Source of the DNA: Mya arenaria
Lineage: Eukaryota > Mollusca > Bivalvia > Myida > Myidae
Direction of reading: 5' to 3'
DNA length: 64,000 nucleotides
Assembly: GCF_026914265.1 (NCBI RefSeq)
Contig: NC_069126.1
Span: 71,900,219-71,964,218 of the forward strand
The notes beneath the pieces were generated by a model. The model saw only the letters and a program-made list of their open reading frames with translations, made no database searches and had not been told where the DNA came from. The position numbers and the translations under genes were made by a program. Below are positions 48,983-59,666 of the stretch, piece by piece. How positions within the stretch are numbered: position 1 is the stretch's first letter; the number at the start of each line of letters is the position of its first letter.

Positions 48983-49097
48983 AGAGCTTAGATATTTGGC
49001 ATGATATATCATCTAGTTGGCTTGTACCAATATTGTTCAATCTTTGGCCCTGGGGTCAAAAAATGGCCCCAACCGGGCGGTCATGGGTTTCCTTATT

Positions 49098-51298
49098 AGC
49101 TCACCTGTCACATAGTGACAAGGTGAGCTTTTTTGATCACAATTTGTCTGGCGTCCGTCCGGCGTCTGTCCGCCCGCCCGTCCGTAAACTTTTACTTTAA
49201 ACGACATCTCCTCATAAACCGCTTAGCCAATTTCATCCAAACTTCACAGGTGGTCCCCTTTGAAAATTGTTCAAAGAATTGAATTCCATGCAGAACTCTG
49301 GTTGCCATGGCAACGGAAAGGAAAAACTTTAAAAATCTTCTTCTCCAAAACCACAAGGCCTAGAGCCTTAATATTTGGTATATAGCATCATCTAGTGGTC
49401 CTCTACCAAAATTGTTAAAACTATCCCCCTGGGGTCAAAAATGGCCCCACCCCGGGGGTCACTTGTTTTACATAGACTTATATAGGGAAAAATTTAAAAA
49501 TCTTCTTCTCAAAAACCACAAGGCCTAGAACCTTGAAAATTGGTATGTGTCATCATGTAGTGGTTCTCTACAAAATTTGTTCAAATTATTCTCCTGGGGT
49601 CAAAAATGGCCCCGCCCCAGGGGTCACTAGTTTTATTACATAGTGTTATATAGTAAATCTTTAAAAATCTTCTTCTCCGAAACTGTAAGGCCCAGGGCTT
49701 AGATATTTAGTATACAGCATCATCTAGTGGACCTCTACCAGATTTGTTCAAATTATTGCCACAGGGTCAAAATTGACCCCGCCTAGGGGGTCCTTGTTTT
49801 TACGTAGTGTTATATAGTAAATCTTTAAAAATATTCTTCTCCAGAACCGTAAGGCCAGGAGCTTAGATATTTGGTATACAACATCATCTTGTGGACCTCT
49901 ATCAAAGTTGTTCAAATTATTGCCACAGGGTCAAAATTGGCCCCGCCCTGAAAGTTATTTGTTTTTATATAGTCTTATATGATAAAACTTTAAAAATCCT
50001 CTTCTCCAAAATATAAGACCTAGAGCTTTCATATTTGGTATATAGTGTTACCTAGTGGACCTACACCAAAGGTAATCAAATTATTGTCCCGGGGTCAAAT
50101 TCAAGCCTTGCTCAGGGGTCATTTGTTTTTACATTGTCTTGTCACTTAAACATCTTTTCCTCTGAAAGTAAAGGTCAGAATGACTCCATACTTGATATGT
50201 AGCATCCTTACATGGTCCTCTCTCAACTTTGTTCAAATGGTTTTGTTTGGCCCCTTTTAGGAGTCACCAGAGCAAAAAATAGAAAAACCTTTAAACAACT
50301 TGATCTTATTAACTGCTTGATGGATCTTCAAGTCTGAAGCATCCTAGCATGGGCCTCTGTCAGGTCTTTTCAAATAATTTTGTTTGGCCCCTTTTAAGGG
50401 CCACCAGAGCTAAAATTAGTAAAAAAAAACTTAACATTTTCTTCGCATGAACCCCTTGATAGATCTTCAGCAAATTTGGTTTGAAGTGTCCTTGCATGGA
50501 CCTCTCTTAAATTTGTTCACATAATTTGGTTTGGCCCGGTTGCCATGGCAAAATGTCAACAATTGGTTATAATCATCTTTTTCTCCTAAACCGCTTTGAC
50601 AATTTTGATGAAACTTCATAGGAATGATCCTTGGTTGGTGCTTTTTCAAAATTGTTCAAAGAAATTAATTCCATGTAGAACTCTGGTTGACATGGCAACC
50701 TAAAGGAAAAGTGTCAACAATTGGTTATAATCATCTTCTTCTCCTAAACCCCTTGGACAATTTTGATGAAACTTCATAGGAATGCTCCTTGGTTGGTGCT
50801 TTTTCAAAATTGTTCAAAAAAATTAATTCCATGCAGAACTCTGGTTGTCATGGCAACCTGAAGGAAAATATAGGCTGTCGTGTCCGCGCTGTGACTTTCT
50901 CTTATATGGACAGATTTTAAAATGACTTGCCATATGTTTTCGACATACCAAGACAATGTGTCGTGTGAAAGACCCATGTCCCTACCTCTAAGGTGAAAGA
51001 TACACTAAGTGTTTATTCACAATGGAATCTGAATATGAGGACATAAAGAGTGTTGGCTGTCATTTAGTATGATTGGGTTTTTTTCTATGCTCAGAGGCAA
51101 TTTAATATAACTTGCAATATGTATTTGACACATAAAGGCAAGATCAACTTTTTATGTACTTGTTCATAGATCAATGTCACATTGGGGGGCATTTGTCACA
51201 TACTTTGACAGCTCTTTTTTAATATTCTTTGAGAAACAAGCTATGTTAAACTCTTTTACTCAGGTGAGCGATTTAGGGCCATCATGGCCCTCTTGTTT
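49098..51298 (+). mobile_element. AGCTCACC-type Helentron-like element, both ends present
   Basis: Left hairpin AGCTCACCTGTCAC...GTGACAAGGTGAGCT (49098-49129). Right end ACTCAGGTGAGCG, then the hairpin AGGGCCATCATGGCCCT and CTTGTTT (51258-51298). GCTCACCT near the left and AGGTGAGC near the right are inverted copies of each other. The interior holds about 165-bp units (CCTCTACCAAAATTGTT, GGGGTCAAAAATGGCCC), then two copies of a CTCTGGTTG(A/T)CATGGCAACC unit and a GGTCGTGTC-like tail. Minus-strand frame 50467-50649 is repeat-derived. Confidence 0.75.
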
Positions 51299-53040
51299 AA
51301 AATTCCAGCTCTGATTTTCAGGAATTTTTAGGAATTTTCATAGAATAGCGCATTTGATGCACAACTCAAAATGTTTGTTTTCATGTTTATTGTTTATATT
51401 CAACCATAACAAGAGTCTAGTATAGGGTAGCATGGGAATGCGAGTGGGAGGGGTCGACCCCTGTCACAAGGGGGGGGGGGGGTTGTGGGGTTTTCTTGTA
51501 GAACGTTTTGTTTTCATACTTAATTTTAACCATTTTCCATGATTTTCTGACTTGTACAAAATGTTGTGGCTTTTTCACAAATTTTAGAAGGGTGTGTTTA
51601 AATATCGAAATTAAAATTCGTCTTTTTGTCTGTGGTAAAATGACTACTTGTCTGGATTCTTCTTTAGTGCAATGTCTTATTTTTCTCCTAAAATTCATGT
51701 AAAATAAAAAAAACCCAGACAGTTAAGCATTTGAAACAATTATACTGGCCTAAATACACAAAAAAAATATGTAGGGGACGAATATCATTTGGTACGATCG
51801 GGATTGGGTACGTTCAGCCTGGCTTTTATTCAATTGTCTTTGGTAAAGTTATGCTTAATATGTTGATGTTTAGAATAAAACGACAATGAAAATCACTGCC
51901 CTTGCTTAAAGAAACACTTATACAGCATAGAACATTGATAAAATAACTCCGACAATCGTTCCGACAAAATGGCGGTTTCGGCAAATTTTGACAAGATCGT
52001 AGACGTGATAGATAAACGTGACATAAGCATCAAAATATTTTTTGGGGGTTACAAAGAAATGTTCATCATGAATATTTTACAAATACCCTTTCAAAACATT
52101 TAGTGATAAATTGATGTATTTGATTGTGTTAGCACCAGCTTTCCTATGTCTACAAATCGGCAGTGACCGTCTGCTTTAAGTCAACAATATTTAAAATAGC
52201 GAGTCTCGTCTGTACAATACAATTATTTTACAAGGTTTAATAGTGTTTGACAACATTTTTCAACATCCCTTCGCATTTTCTACAGCATTTTACGAACTTT
52301 CATCTTTGAATAAACAAGTTCTCATTGCATATTATGATTGGCTGACATTCAATAGCTCCGCCTCCTGGCGATGTTTCACTAATTGGCTCTTTCTAATTAA
52401 CGGATTAGAAGATGGCCGTTTATGAATACACAGGTCGTCTGCTCATTACAAACAATAAGCTGTCATAAATTATGACACATACAAGGCATATGGGAAGATG
52501 AAAGGGCAGTATGGCATATTTTAAGCAGTCAATGGTGCACAGCATATGAAAAAGTCTGGTCTCATTAAAAGAGGTGTACAAGACTATTAAAAGGAATTTT
52601 CAAAACGCCCGGGGTCAAATTCTGGGAAGTTTTTGGCGATTTTCCGGTCGTATAAAACGTCTACGTCCACTTATTGAAACCCCTGTTACCCCACCCGCAA
52701 ATGCTGGAAACTGTGCAGCATTCAACAATAGTTAATTCCATTTCTGTGGTGAATGACAAAATTTCACTTACAACAGAAATGAATGATCTCTTTGCCGGTG
52801 CAGTTCTGAACATTCAACACTATTAACATGAATTAAATCCATTTAGCATATGGCGATTGTTTGTAAACACTCGTGATCTTGAACCATGACTGCTTCCGCT
52901 GTAAGTTGGGAGACATTTGATACTGGTGGGGTTGAGTAGGGGTGCGGGGTGAATTGTAGTTGACATAAGGCCAGGTGGTGTAGGTGAAATTTTTATTTTT
53001 ATTTTAAGCACACCTGAGCACAAAGAACTCCACATAAGCT
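51299..53040. other. Non-coding stretch with two possible ATG exons
   Basis: A G-run lies at about 51470-51483. At 51969 an ATG in a good context (ACAAAATGGCGG) opens 44 codons starting MAVSANFDKIVDVIDKRD and stopping at 52101. At 52412 another (GAAGATGGCC) opens MAVYEYTGRLL, preceded by ATTGGCT boxes and GGCGGAGC on the complement. Neither leads into a supported second exon. CTGCTTCCGCTGTAAGTTGG near 52888 resembles the 45030 minisatellite. Confidence 0.3.
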
Positions 53041-53049
53041 ATTGAGAGG

Positions 53050-53516
53050 GAGATTGTCCATTGTGGTGTGTCTGTCCCTCTGTCAACTTTAAACAACTAC
53101 TCCTAAACCACCGTGACAATTTCAACCAAACTTCTCAGGAATGTTCCTTGGTAGTCCTTTTCCAGATTCCCTCAATAAAAGTGGTTCCATACAGAACCAT
53201 TGCAGCCAAAAGGAAAACATTGAAAATCTTCTCTTCAGAAACCTCGGGCCTGATTTCAACATAATTTCACAGAATTGTTAATTAGGTCATCCTGTTCCAG
53301 AATGTGTATGGGCATAATATCTCAAAAAGTTAATGCTTTGTAGCTGTTTAAACAAATACATATTTTACATGTTTTTATAAGCCCGATTAAAAAACATATA
53401 GTTTCACCTGCCATTTGCAGGCATGAGGCGTCTGGTAAGTTGTCCTATCAATTACTTAACAACCCTTTGTCCTGTCCTGTGAGAGCGATACAGGGACATC
53501 TTGGCCCTCTTGGTTT
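53050..53516 (+). mobile_element. Short AGCTCACC-type copy
   Basis: CTCCTAAACCACCGTGACAA, then AACTTCTCAGGAATGTTCCTTGG (53130-53152 region), matches the left interior of the 49098 element. GAGAGCGATACAGGGACATC continuing TTGGCCCTCTTGGTTT (53481-53516) is its right end. The left hairpin and most of the interior are gone. A TGCGGCATACG-like block (53405-53425) links it to the 37588 array. Confidence 0.5.
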
Positions 53517-54002
53517 AAATATCAAGATGTTATAGCAATGTTGATCATAGCTTTTAATTGTTAAGTTTCCTACCAGGAAATGATTAAGCAACAACTTATA
53601 GCTCTCTGAGTGGAGGGTTACACTGAATTGAGCAAGGATACTGTAAAGAAAGTGTAAAAAAGTATATAATTCTTCTATACACTTGATCACTAGTGCGATA
53701 TGCATGTGTGTACCAAAACCAAGAACTGTCATTCTGCTGATCATATTTGTTAAGTATGTCCATTTATGATTCAACTGTTGAACACAGATCAAGCTTATAG
53801 GTTAAAAATATGATGATATCTTGGGCATCTTCATTAACATACTGCCTTCCAAAATGATTTAAATAATGAAGTATTGAAATATATCTACTGTAGAAACATG
53901 TACCAGAGAGCTGTTCAGAGATTGGCACATTTCTACAAGACAGTTGAATAGAGCATTCGTGAATTATAAGGTCTTGTTGTAAGTAAAAACCTTTGTTACT
54001 TT
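53517..54002. other. Non-coding stretch
   Basis: Minus-strand frames (53448-53792, 53764-54063) cross it without splice context or motif. Nothing else is seen. Confidence 0.4.
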
Positions 54003-54100
54003 CAAACAAAACAATGTTATTCATTGTTTTTATCCCCCGCCGAATTACGATCAAACAAAACAATATTATTCATTGTTTTTATCCCCCGCCGAATTGAAGG
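54003..54100. repeat. 49-bp tandem duplication of an element left end plus flank
   Basis: CAAACAAAACAATGTTATTC (54003) recurs at 54052 with one change, and each copy continues to ATCCCCCGCCGAATT. Both the presumed flank and the first bases of the element are duplicated. Confidence 0.75.
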
Positions 54101-55600
54101 TTTCGGGAGGGGGATATTGTTTTGGCGTTGTCCTTTCATTCCGTCTGTCCATCTGTCCAGTACCATATCTTGGTAGAAATTGATCAGAAAATGTTCAAAC
54201 TTGGTCAGAATGTTCCCCTTGACCAATTCTCGACCACCTGAAAAAAGTGGGTCACAGGGGTTCAAAAACTAGGTCACTAGGTCAAATCATGGAAAAATCT
54301 TTGGAACATACCAGAGGCATTATACATGGTCAAATATTCATGAAATTTAATCAGAATGTTTTCCTTGATGAACTCTTGGTCATAAATAAAACTGGGTCAC
54401 ATATGATCCAAAATTAGGTCACTAGGTCAAATCTTAGAAAATTCTTGTCCGGAACCATATCATGGTAATGATTGGTCAAGTTTTATTCAAAATTGGTCAT
54501 GATGTATCCCCTGATGAAATATGGACCACTTGTAAAAGAGGGTCACATTGGGTCAAAATCTAGGTCACTAGGTCAAATCTTAGATTTTTTTGGTCCTGAA
54601 TGGTAATGATTGGTCGGATTATGTTCAAACTTCGTCGTGATGTACCCCTTGATGAAATATGGACCACTTCTAAAAGTGGGGCACATGGGCTAAAAAACTA
54701 GGTCACTAGGTCAAATCTTAGAAAAATCTTTGAAACACATAAGAGGCATTATGTATTGTCTAATATTCATGAAACTTGATGAGAATGTTTTCCTTGATGA
54801 AATCTTGGACATGTTTTAAACTGGGTTACATGTGATAAAAATTAGGTCACTAGGTGAAATCTTTCAAAAATCTTGTCTGAAACTATTTTATGGTGGTGAT
54901 TGGTCGGATTATTTTCAAACATGGTCAGAATGTTCTCTTGGGTTCATTTTCGACTGTGTTTTAAAAGTGGGTCATATGGGTCTAAAACAAGGTCAATAGG
55001 TAAAATCTTAGAAAAAATATTGGGAACACACACTAGAGGCAATCTAATATTCATGAAACTTAATCAGACTGTTTTCCTTGATTGTTGTTGAATAGTTCGA
55101 AACTGGGTCACATGGAGTAAGAAACCAGGTCAGTAGGTGAAATCTTTGAAAAATTGTGTCCCGAACCAAACATTGGTATTGAATAGTCAGTTATGTTCAA
55201 ATATGGTCAGAATGTTTGCCTTAATGAAATCTTTCAAGAGTTTAAAAATGGTCACATGGGGTCTAAAACTAGGTCACTAGGTCATATTTTACAGAAATCT
55301 TGGGAACAATATAGAGGCAATACATCTGCTCTTATTTCCATGAGACTTAATCAGAATGTTTGCCTCGATGAAATCTTGGAATAGTTTGAAACCAGTAGGT
55401 CATGTGGGCTCAAAAATGAGGTCACTGGGTCAAATCTTAAATAAACATTGTGGACACTCTAGAGGCTATATTTTTTGCAATATATCTGGACCATTCTTCA
55501 TGAAACTTGATCAGAATGTTTGCCTTGATGAAATCTAAGATTAGTTTGGAACAGGGTAACATGGAGTCATACATGCTACATTATATACAATATTTTTTTA
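54081..55600 (+). mobile_element. ATCCCCCGCC-type element, left part, with about 145-bp array
   Basis: The left hairpin ATCCCCCGCCGAA...TTTCGGGAGGGGGAT spans 54081-54116. Ten units follow, marked by CAGAATGTT or a variant at 54206, 54352, 54498, 54636, 54780, 54925, 55065, 55208, 55352 and 55512. One monomer type has GTTCAAAC(T/A)TGGTC, the other TTCATGAAACTTAATC; they mostly alternate (ABAABABABB). No right end is seen here; a matching one lies at 63262-63300. Confidence 0.65.
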
Positions 55601-56386
55601 GTTCAAACAGTTGCAATCAAACTCATATGTGGATGTGAACGCGATTTTGATCATTGTTGTGCTATTGTGAATAACGAGAAAAAGCGAGAATAAAATCGCG
55701 CACTCTTGTCCCGTGATGTTTCATGGTATTTTTGAGCTTAAAACTTAGTTATTTGTTGTCAACATAAAAAAACCACATCAATTTCGGCAATAAACCCTCT
55801 GCAACACTATTCGTTGACGTTTAGTTGATCATAACCTTTTAACGTGTGTTTAATTTACCGAAAGAGTTGGTCAGCTGTTCGGCTTTTGGACTTTGGTAAC
55901 TTCGTTTGTATGACGGTAAGGTGCAAACATTTCTGGCCGATGATGTGAGGCGTTTTTGAAATAAAAACAGTATTATTTTATTTTTTTGAAATGAAAGGAC
56001 ATTGATCAGAATATGTTTATAACCGATATTTGTTCACATTCTGACGAACAGCGCAGTAACAGAGACACCGTTTCCCGGTTTATCACAAGGAACATCCGGT
56101 GTTAAACTTCAGCGTTTCTGGGTTCAAATTGTGGAATTACAAGTGGTAAGTGCAAATAAAATGTAATTTATTCATTAAATGATTATGTTTAATCAGTATA
56201 ACACAATCTACAAGCTTCATAATGCAATTGGACAGTACTTTCACATGGCAATCAAAGTAATTGACAAAACCTGGAAGTGAATTCTGCGACACCTATTGGA
56301 AAATGTTTTTTTTTGTTGTTAGCAACCGATAATGACCGCCAAGGTTAAATGTTAAATAAACTATGAGTCAGTTCACGTTGTCACAG
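55601..56386. other. Non-coding stretch upstream of the transposase-like gene
   Basis: Holds GCGATTTTGATC and TAAAATCGCGC as a loose inverted pair and a GTGGTAAGTGC donor-like site at 56143-56152 that could end an untranslated first exon. No start codon in the right frame is found. Confidence 0.35.
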
Positions 56387-57540
56387 GCCTCGCGCGACGG
56401 TACCTTATGATATAGAATATTTTCAAAATGATGATCCAGATTTTGCAAATGTACTACATAAACTTGACAATCTTTATTTCAATGAACTTGTGCAGTCATC
56501 TCAAAGTCAAAATATAAAAGATTTAGATGAAAGGTCAATTTTATCATGTTTTATAAATAATGATGATTCTGATTGTGAAATAAACAATGAACAAGAGTCT
56601 GATAGTGAACATGATGTTTCTGAAACTAGTTTCAACGATGATGTACTTACTTTGTCAAATGATTATGATGGGTCTTCAAGCCCTGAAGATGTCAAAGAGA
56701 TTCAAAATGTAAACAAACTGCGAGCAGAAACATGTGGATGTAAAGGATTATATAATGGGAAACCATGCTCGTCAGTAGTTGATTTTGAGAAACTATTAGC
56801 TTACAGACAAGACTGCATGGACCTTTCAAATGATGAAAGAGAACTTGTTATTAAGAGTCTTTTGCTTGCCCATAGAGTTACCACTGGCAACATATTGTCC
56901 AATAAGAAATCACAAAAGACCCGTGTGAAACCATCGCAGATGTATTATTTTATGGGACACACAATCTGTAAAACCACATTTATTTTTGCACATGCAACAT
57001 CTTACTGCAGTTTGCAAAGAATGGCAAAATCACTGGATTCTGAGGGGATAAAGCCCAGAATTCATGGGAATAAGCACAAGGCCCCAGCTAACGCCCTTAG
57101 CTTTACAGACAGAAGCAGGTTGAAAACTTTTATTGAAAATTATGCAACAGACAATGCTTTGCCATTGCCAGGTCGGCTTCCTAATTGCCCAAATCACTGT
57201 TCTTTTATTGCCATCTGATGTTAACATTTCTGAAATTCATGAAATGTATCAGGAAAGTGCTGTTGAGACTGGCTATAGACAAGTGTGTCTTAAAACATTT
57301 CGAAACATTTGGAATGAACTTTGCCCTAACATAGCCTTGGCAAAGCCAACGACAGACCTTTGTTTTAAATGCCAAGACTTTGGTGTAAAATTGGGAAAGT
57401 CTGGTCAACTAAGTGATGAAGATAAAAATGAACTTGTGAGTACGAGGCTCATCTAAGCACTGCCAAAAAACAAAGAGAGCAGTACAGGGTCTTAACTGCT
57501 GCAAGCAAAGATGTTTATAGCAGTGAAATTCTTTCACAAG
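56387..57540 (+). pseudogene. Exon 1 of the transposase-like gene (two internal frameshifts)
   Basis: Acceptor GTTGTCACAG precedes; the end CACAAG is followed by GTTAGA. The frame is open from 56367 with no ATG before the likely coding start. It shifts near 57195 (NCPN to TVLLLPSD) and back near 57440 (KNELV to YEAHLSTAKKQRE). After both shifts it ends in phase 1, matching the next exon. The N-terminal 80 residues are Asp/Glu/Ser-rich. Confidence 0.65.
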
Positions 57541-57774
57541 GTTAGAGTCATGCCAAAACCAAAATAAGATTTATATGTTAATATATTGATCAAAAACATT
57601 TGTTCTGAGTACACTTTTCTGTGCCACAATTAATTATTATTTACCCTAACACTTTCTGATACAGTGTATATTACTATCATTTGAAAGTTACTGAATAGCG
57701 GTCGGATCACCTGTTTTCATAAATTACAATACTATTTGATTTTTATTTAAATGCTATAATTATTGTCTTTGAAG

Positions 57775-57921
57775 TTGCTGAACCATGTAGCCAAGATGTG
57801 CACTACCACTACTCATGGGATTTTGCCCAGCAAGTCCACCATCCACATCATGCGCAACAAGTTGGGCCGATATATTTCGCCACCCAACGAAAGTGTCAAG
57901 TATTTCGCATGTGTGCCGAAG
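57775..57921 (+). pseudogene. Exon 2 of the transposase-like gene
   Basis: Acceptor TTGTCTTTGAAG and donor GTTAAG bound the exon. In phase 1 it reads V-AEPCSQDVHYHYSWDFAQQ, then VHHPHHAQQVGPIYFATQRK and CQVF. The (H)YSxDFAQQVHxP and GPIYF strings are the most recognisable part of the family. Ends in phase 1. Confidence 0.7.
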
Positions 57922-58301
57922 GTTAAGGTACATTTTTATGGTTAGATGTCACTCGGAATTAAACAAGGAGTAACAGAATACAGATCTTATACCAAATGTA
58001 CCAGTAAAAATTGTCTTTCCAAGTCAGAATTAAATTTTTTGCTTGGATTTTTTTATGTTGTCAGCTTTGCATTCTTGTTCAAAAACTTTTACATTGGCCA
58101 TACTTAGAAATCCTTTCAAAAGATTCAACTTAAACAAGTAAAACACTCTTGATCTTAGCTTTGGTTTTAAAAATAAATTCTAATTAAATAACATAGATCT
58201 GTAAAAGCTGTACAGCTATTCTGTTAGTGTCATTTTGGGTTGTCTACATTATCTTCTTGCTGACTATTTTAGTAACATTTTATTATTATTTGTGAAATCA
58301 T

Positions 58302-58807
58302 TTAAAGGGGCTACCACTGTATGATTATATAGCGAAAAAAAAGAAAATTGTCGAAAACTGACATAAACTTGGTATTGATGAGTACAATGCATTGAAACTA
58401 ACTAACTGAAGTACCACATAGTTTACAATTAATTTATTTTTCACAGTTTTTTCGTATTTTACCATTAAAAAAGATTACTAGGTATGGATATATACCTATA
58501 TAGTAGAATTCATTCTTATGCATGATTGGCTTGTCGATGTTATCACATGATATTACCAAGTTAGGTATATAGCTTAAATGTTCCAAAGGTTTAGAGTAAG
58601 CCTTCGTAGCACAGTGGATACAACACTGGACTGCAAATTTGGCGACTACGGATCGAACATTAACATTTTGGTATTTTTTTTACAATTATGATATCAAAGA
58701 GTAAAACATTTTATTAAATAATTGTCCTGAGGTTTGTTACAGAAAATTTTGATTTTCAGATTTTCAGATTCAGATTTTGGTGCCAATCTGGTGTAAAGTC
58801 CCTTTAA
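58302..58807. mobile_element. Miniature element with TTAAAGGGGCT ends and a tRNA-like segment
   Basis: TTAAAGGGGCT (58302-58312) and AGTCCCTTTAA (58797-58807) are inverted with two mismatches. Inside, 58600-58672 (CCTTCGTAGCACAGTGGATA then CAACACTGGACTGCAAATTT) has a box-A-like TAGCACAGTGG, a box-B-like GGATCGAAC and a GCA anticodon in a CTGCAAA loop, like tRNA-Cys. Its T-arm no longer pairs. Either a tRNA-derived SINE landed in a miniature element, or the whole unit is a composite SINE. It lies in intron 2 of the transposase-like gene. Confidence 0.45.
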
Positions 58808-58832
58808 CAATAGTTAATATTTAATTATACAG

Positions 58833-58936
58833 AAAAGCAGACATTTTATCTGGTGGACGAGGCTGAATTGCCGGGTAGAGGAAGCGACAGTGTCGGCGGC
58901 ATGGCCCGGTTGGTGAAAAACATGCTGAGGTATTTA
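58833..58936 (+). pseudogene. Exon 3 of the transposase-like gene (first conserved Asp)
   Basis: Acceptor TTAATTATACAG precedes. It reads E-KQTFYLVDEAELPGRGSDS, then VGGMARLVKNMLRYL. The Asp in YLVDEAE is the likely first acidic residue of the catalytic core. The 3' edge is uncertain: a GTATTT donor at 58930 breaks the frame, whereas GTGCTT at 58937 keeps it. Confidence 0.6.
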
Positions 58937-59246
58937 GTGCTTCAAAACGATTACCCATTAAAATTATCTATAGAATAATTAATGAATTAAAGGTTCTAAC
59001 AGCCTATGCAAACTTCATCCTTATTGCTGAGAAGAGATTATGAGAATCAATAGTGAATATAATAGATGATGAAACTTAACATATATTACACCATGAAACA
59101 CATTCTTTCTCAGATTTTTTTTCCATTTCACATTCGATGATTGATAACAATTGGATATTTAGATTCAACTATGGCTTATGAAATGTGTCCCTTATTATAA
59201 CATTGTACTGAATATAGCTTAAATATGAAAAAAGAATGTATTCCAG

Positions 59247-59322
59247 GTTTATTTCGATAATGCTGTCGGCCAAAACAAGAACCACACTGTGCTTTGGTAT
59301 GCCATGTGGCGTGTTATGAAAG
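59247..59322 (+). pseudogene. Exon 4 of the transposase-like gene (DN-x3-QNKN)
   Basis: Acceptor TGTATTCCAG and donor GTCAGT bound the exon. It reads VYFDNAVGQNKNHTVLWYAM, then WRVMK, in phase 0 to phase 1. The DN...GQNKN string is diagnostic of the family and probably contains the second acidic residue. Confidence 0.75.
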
Positions 59323-59666
59323 GTCAGTTTTCTATTCTGTTAATAATTGTTTGTCTGTTTTTTTAGGACTAATGCATTAAGCTGTCTTTTTAAAAACAAT
59401 CACATCATTGATACCTGCGAGTGGTGCTCTAATTTAATAGAATGCTGAACTGGATGAAGTTAGAGCGTTATAAGTTGGCAGTAATTTGTTTGATATAAGG
59501 GATATGTCATAACTAAACAAACATATATGTAAACACTCCATTATTGTTAGATTTATATGTCTTGAAAATTTTATTATACCCTAGTTAAAACCATTTGCTT
59601 AGTTTTATTTTTTGTGAATATAGATAAGTTTTATATACACTAAACAGATCTTCCAACAATTTTCAG

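Larger units (their letters stand above)
46254..49097 (+). mobile_element. AGCTCACC-type Helentron-like element, 3' end missing
   Basis: The left end is the hairpin AGCTCACCTGTCAC...GTGACAATGTGAGCT (46254-46285), then GTCCGTCCGTCC-rich DNA, CATCCAAACTTCACAGGAAT, and a long 166-bp array. It has no AGGGCC...GGCCCTCTTGTTT terminus; at 49097 it runs directly into the left hairpin of a second copy. No coding capacity. Confidence 0.65.

Noticed and set aside
58600..58672. A functional tRNA-Cys gene
   Set aside because: The T-arm does not pair and the acceptor stem has no matching 3' strand, so it is called only tRNA-like.
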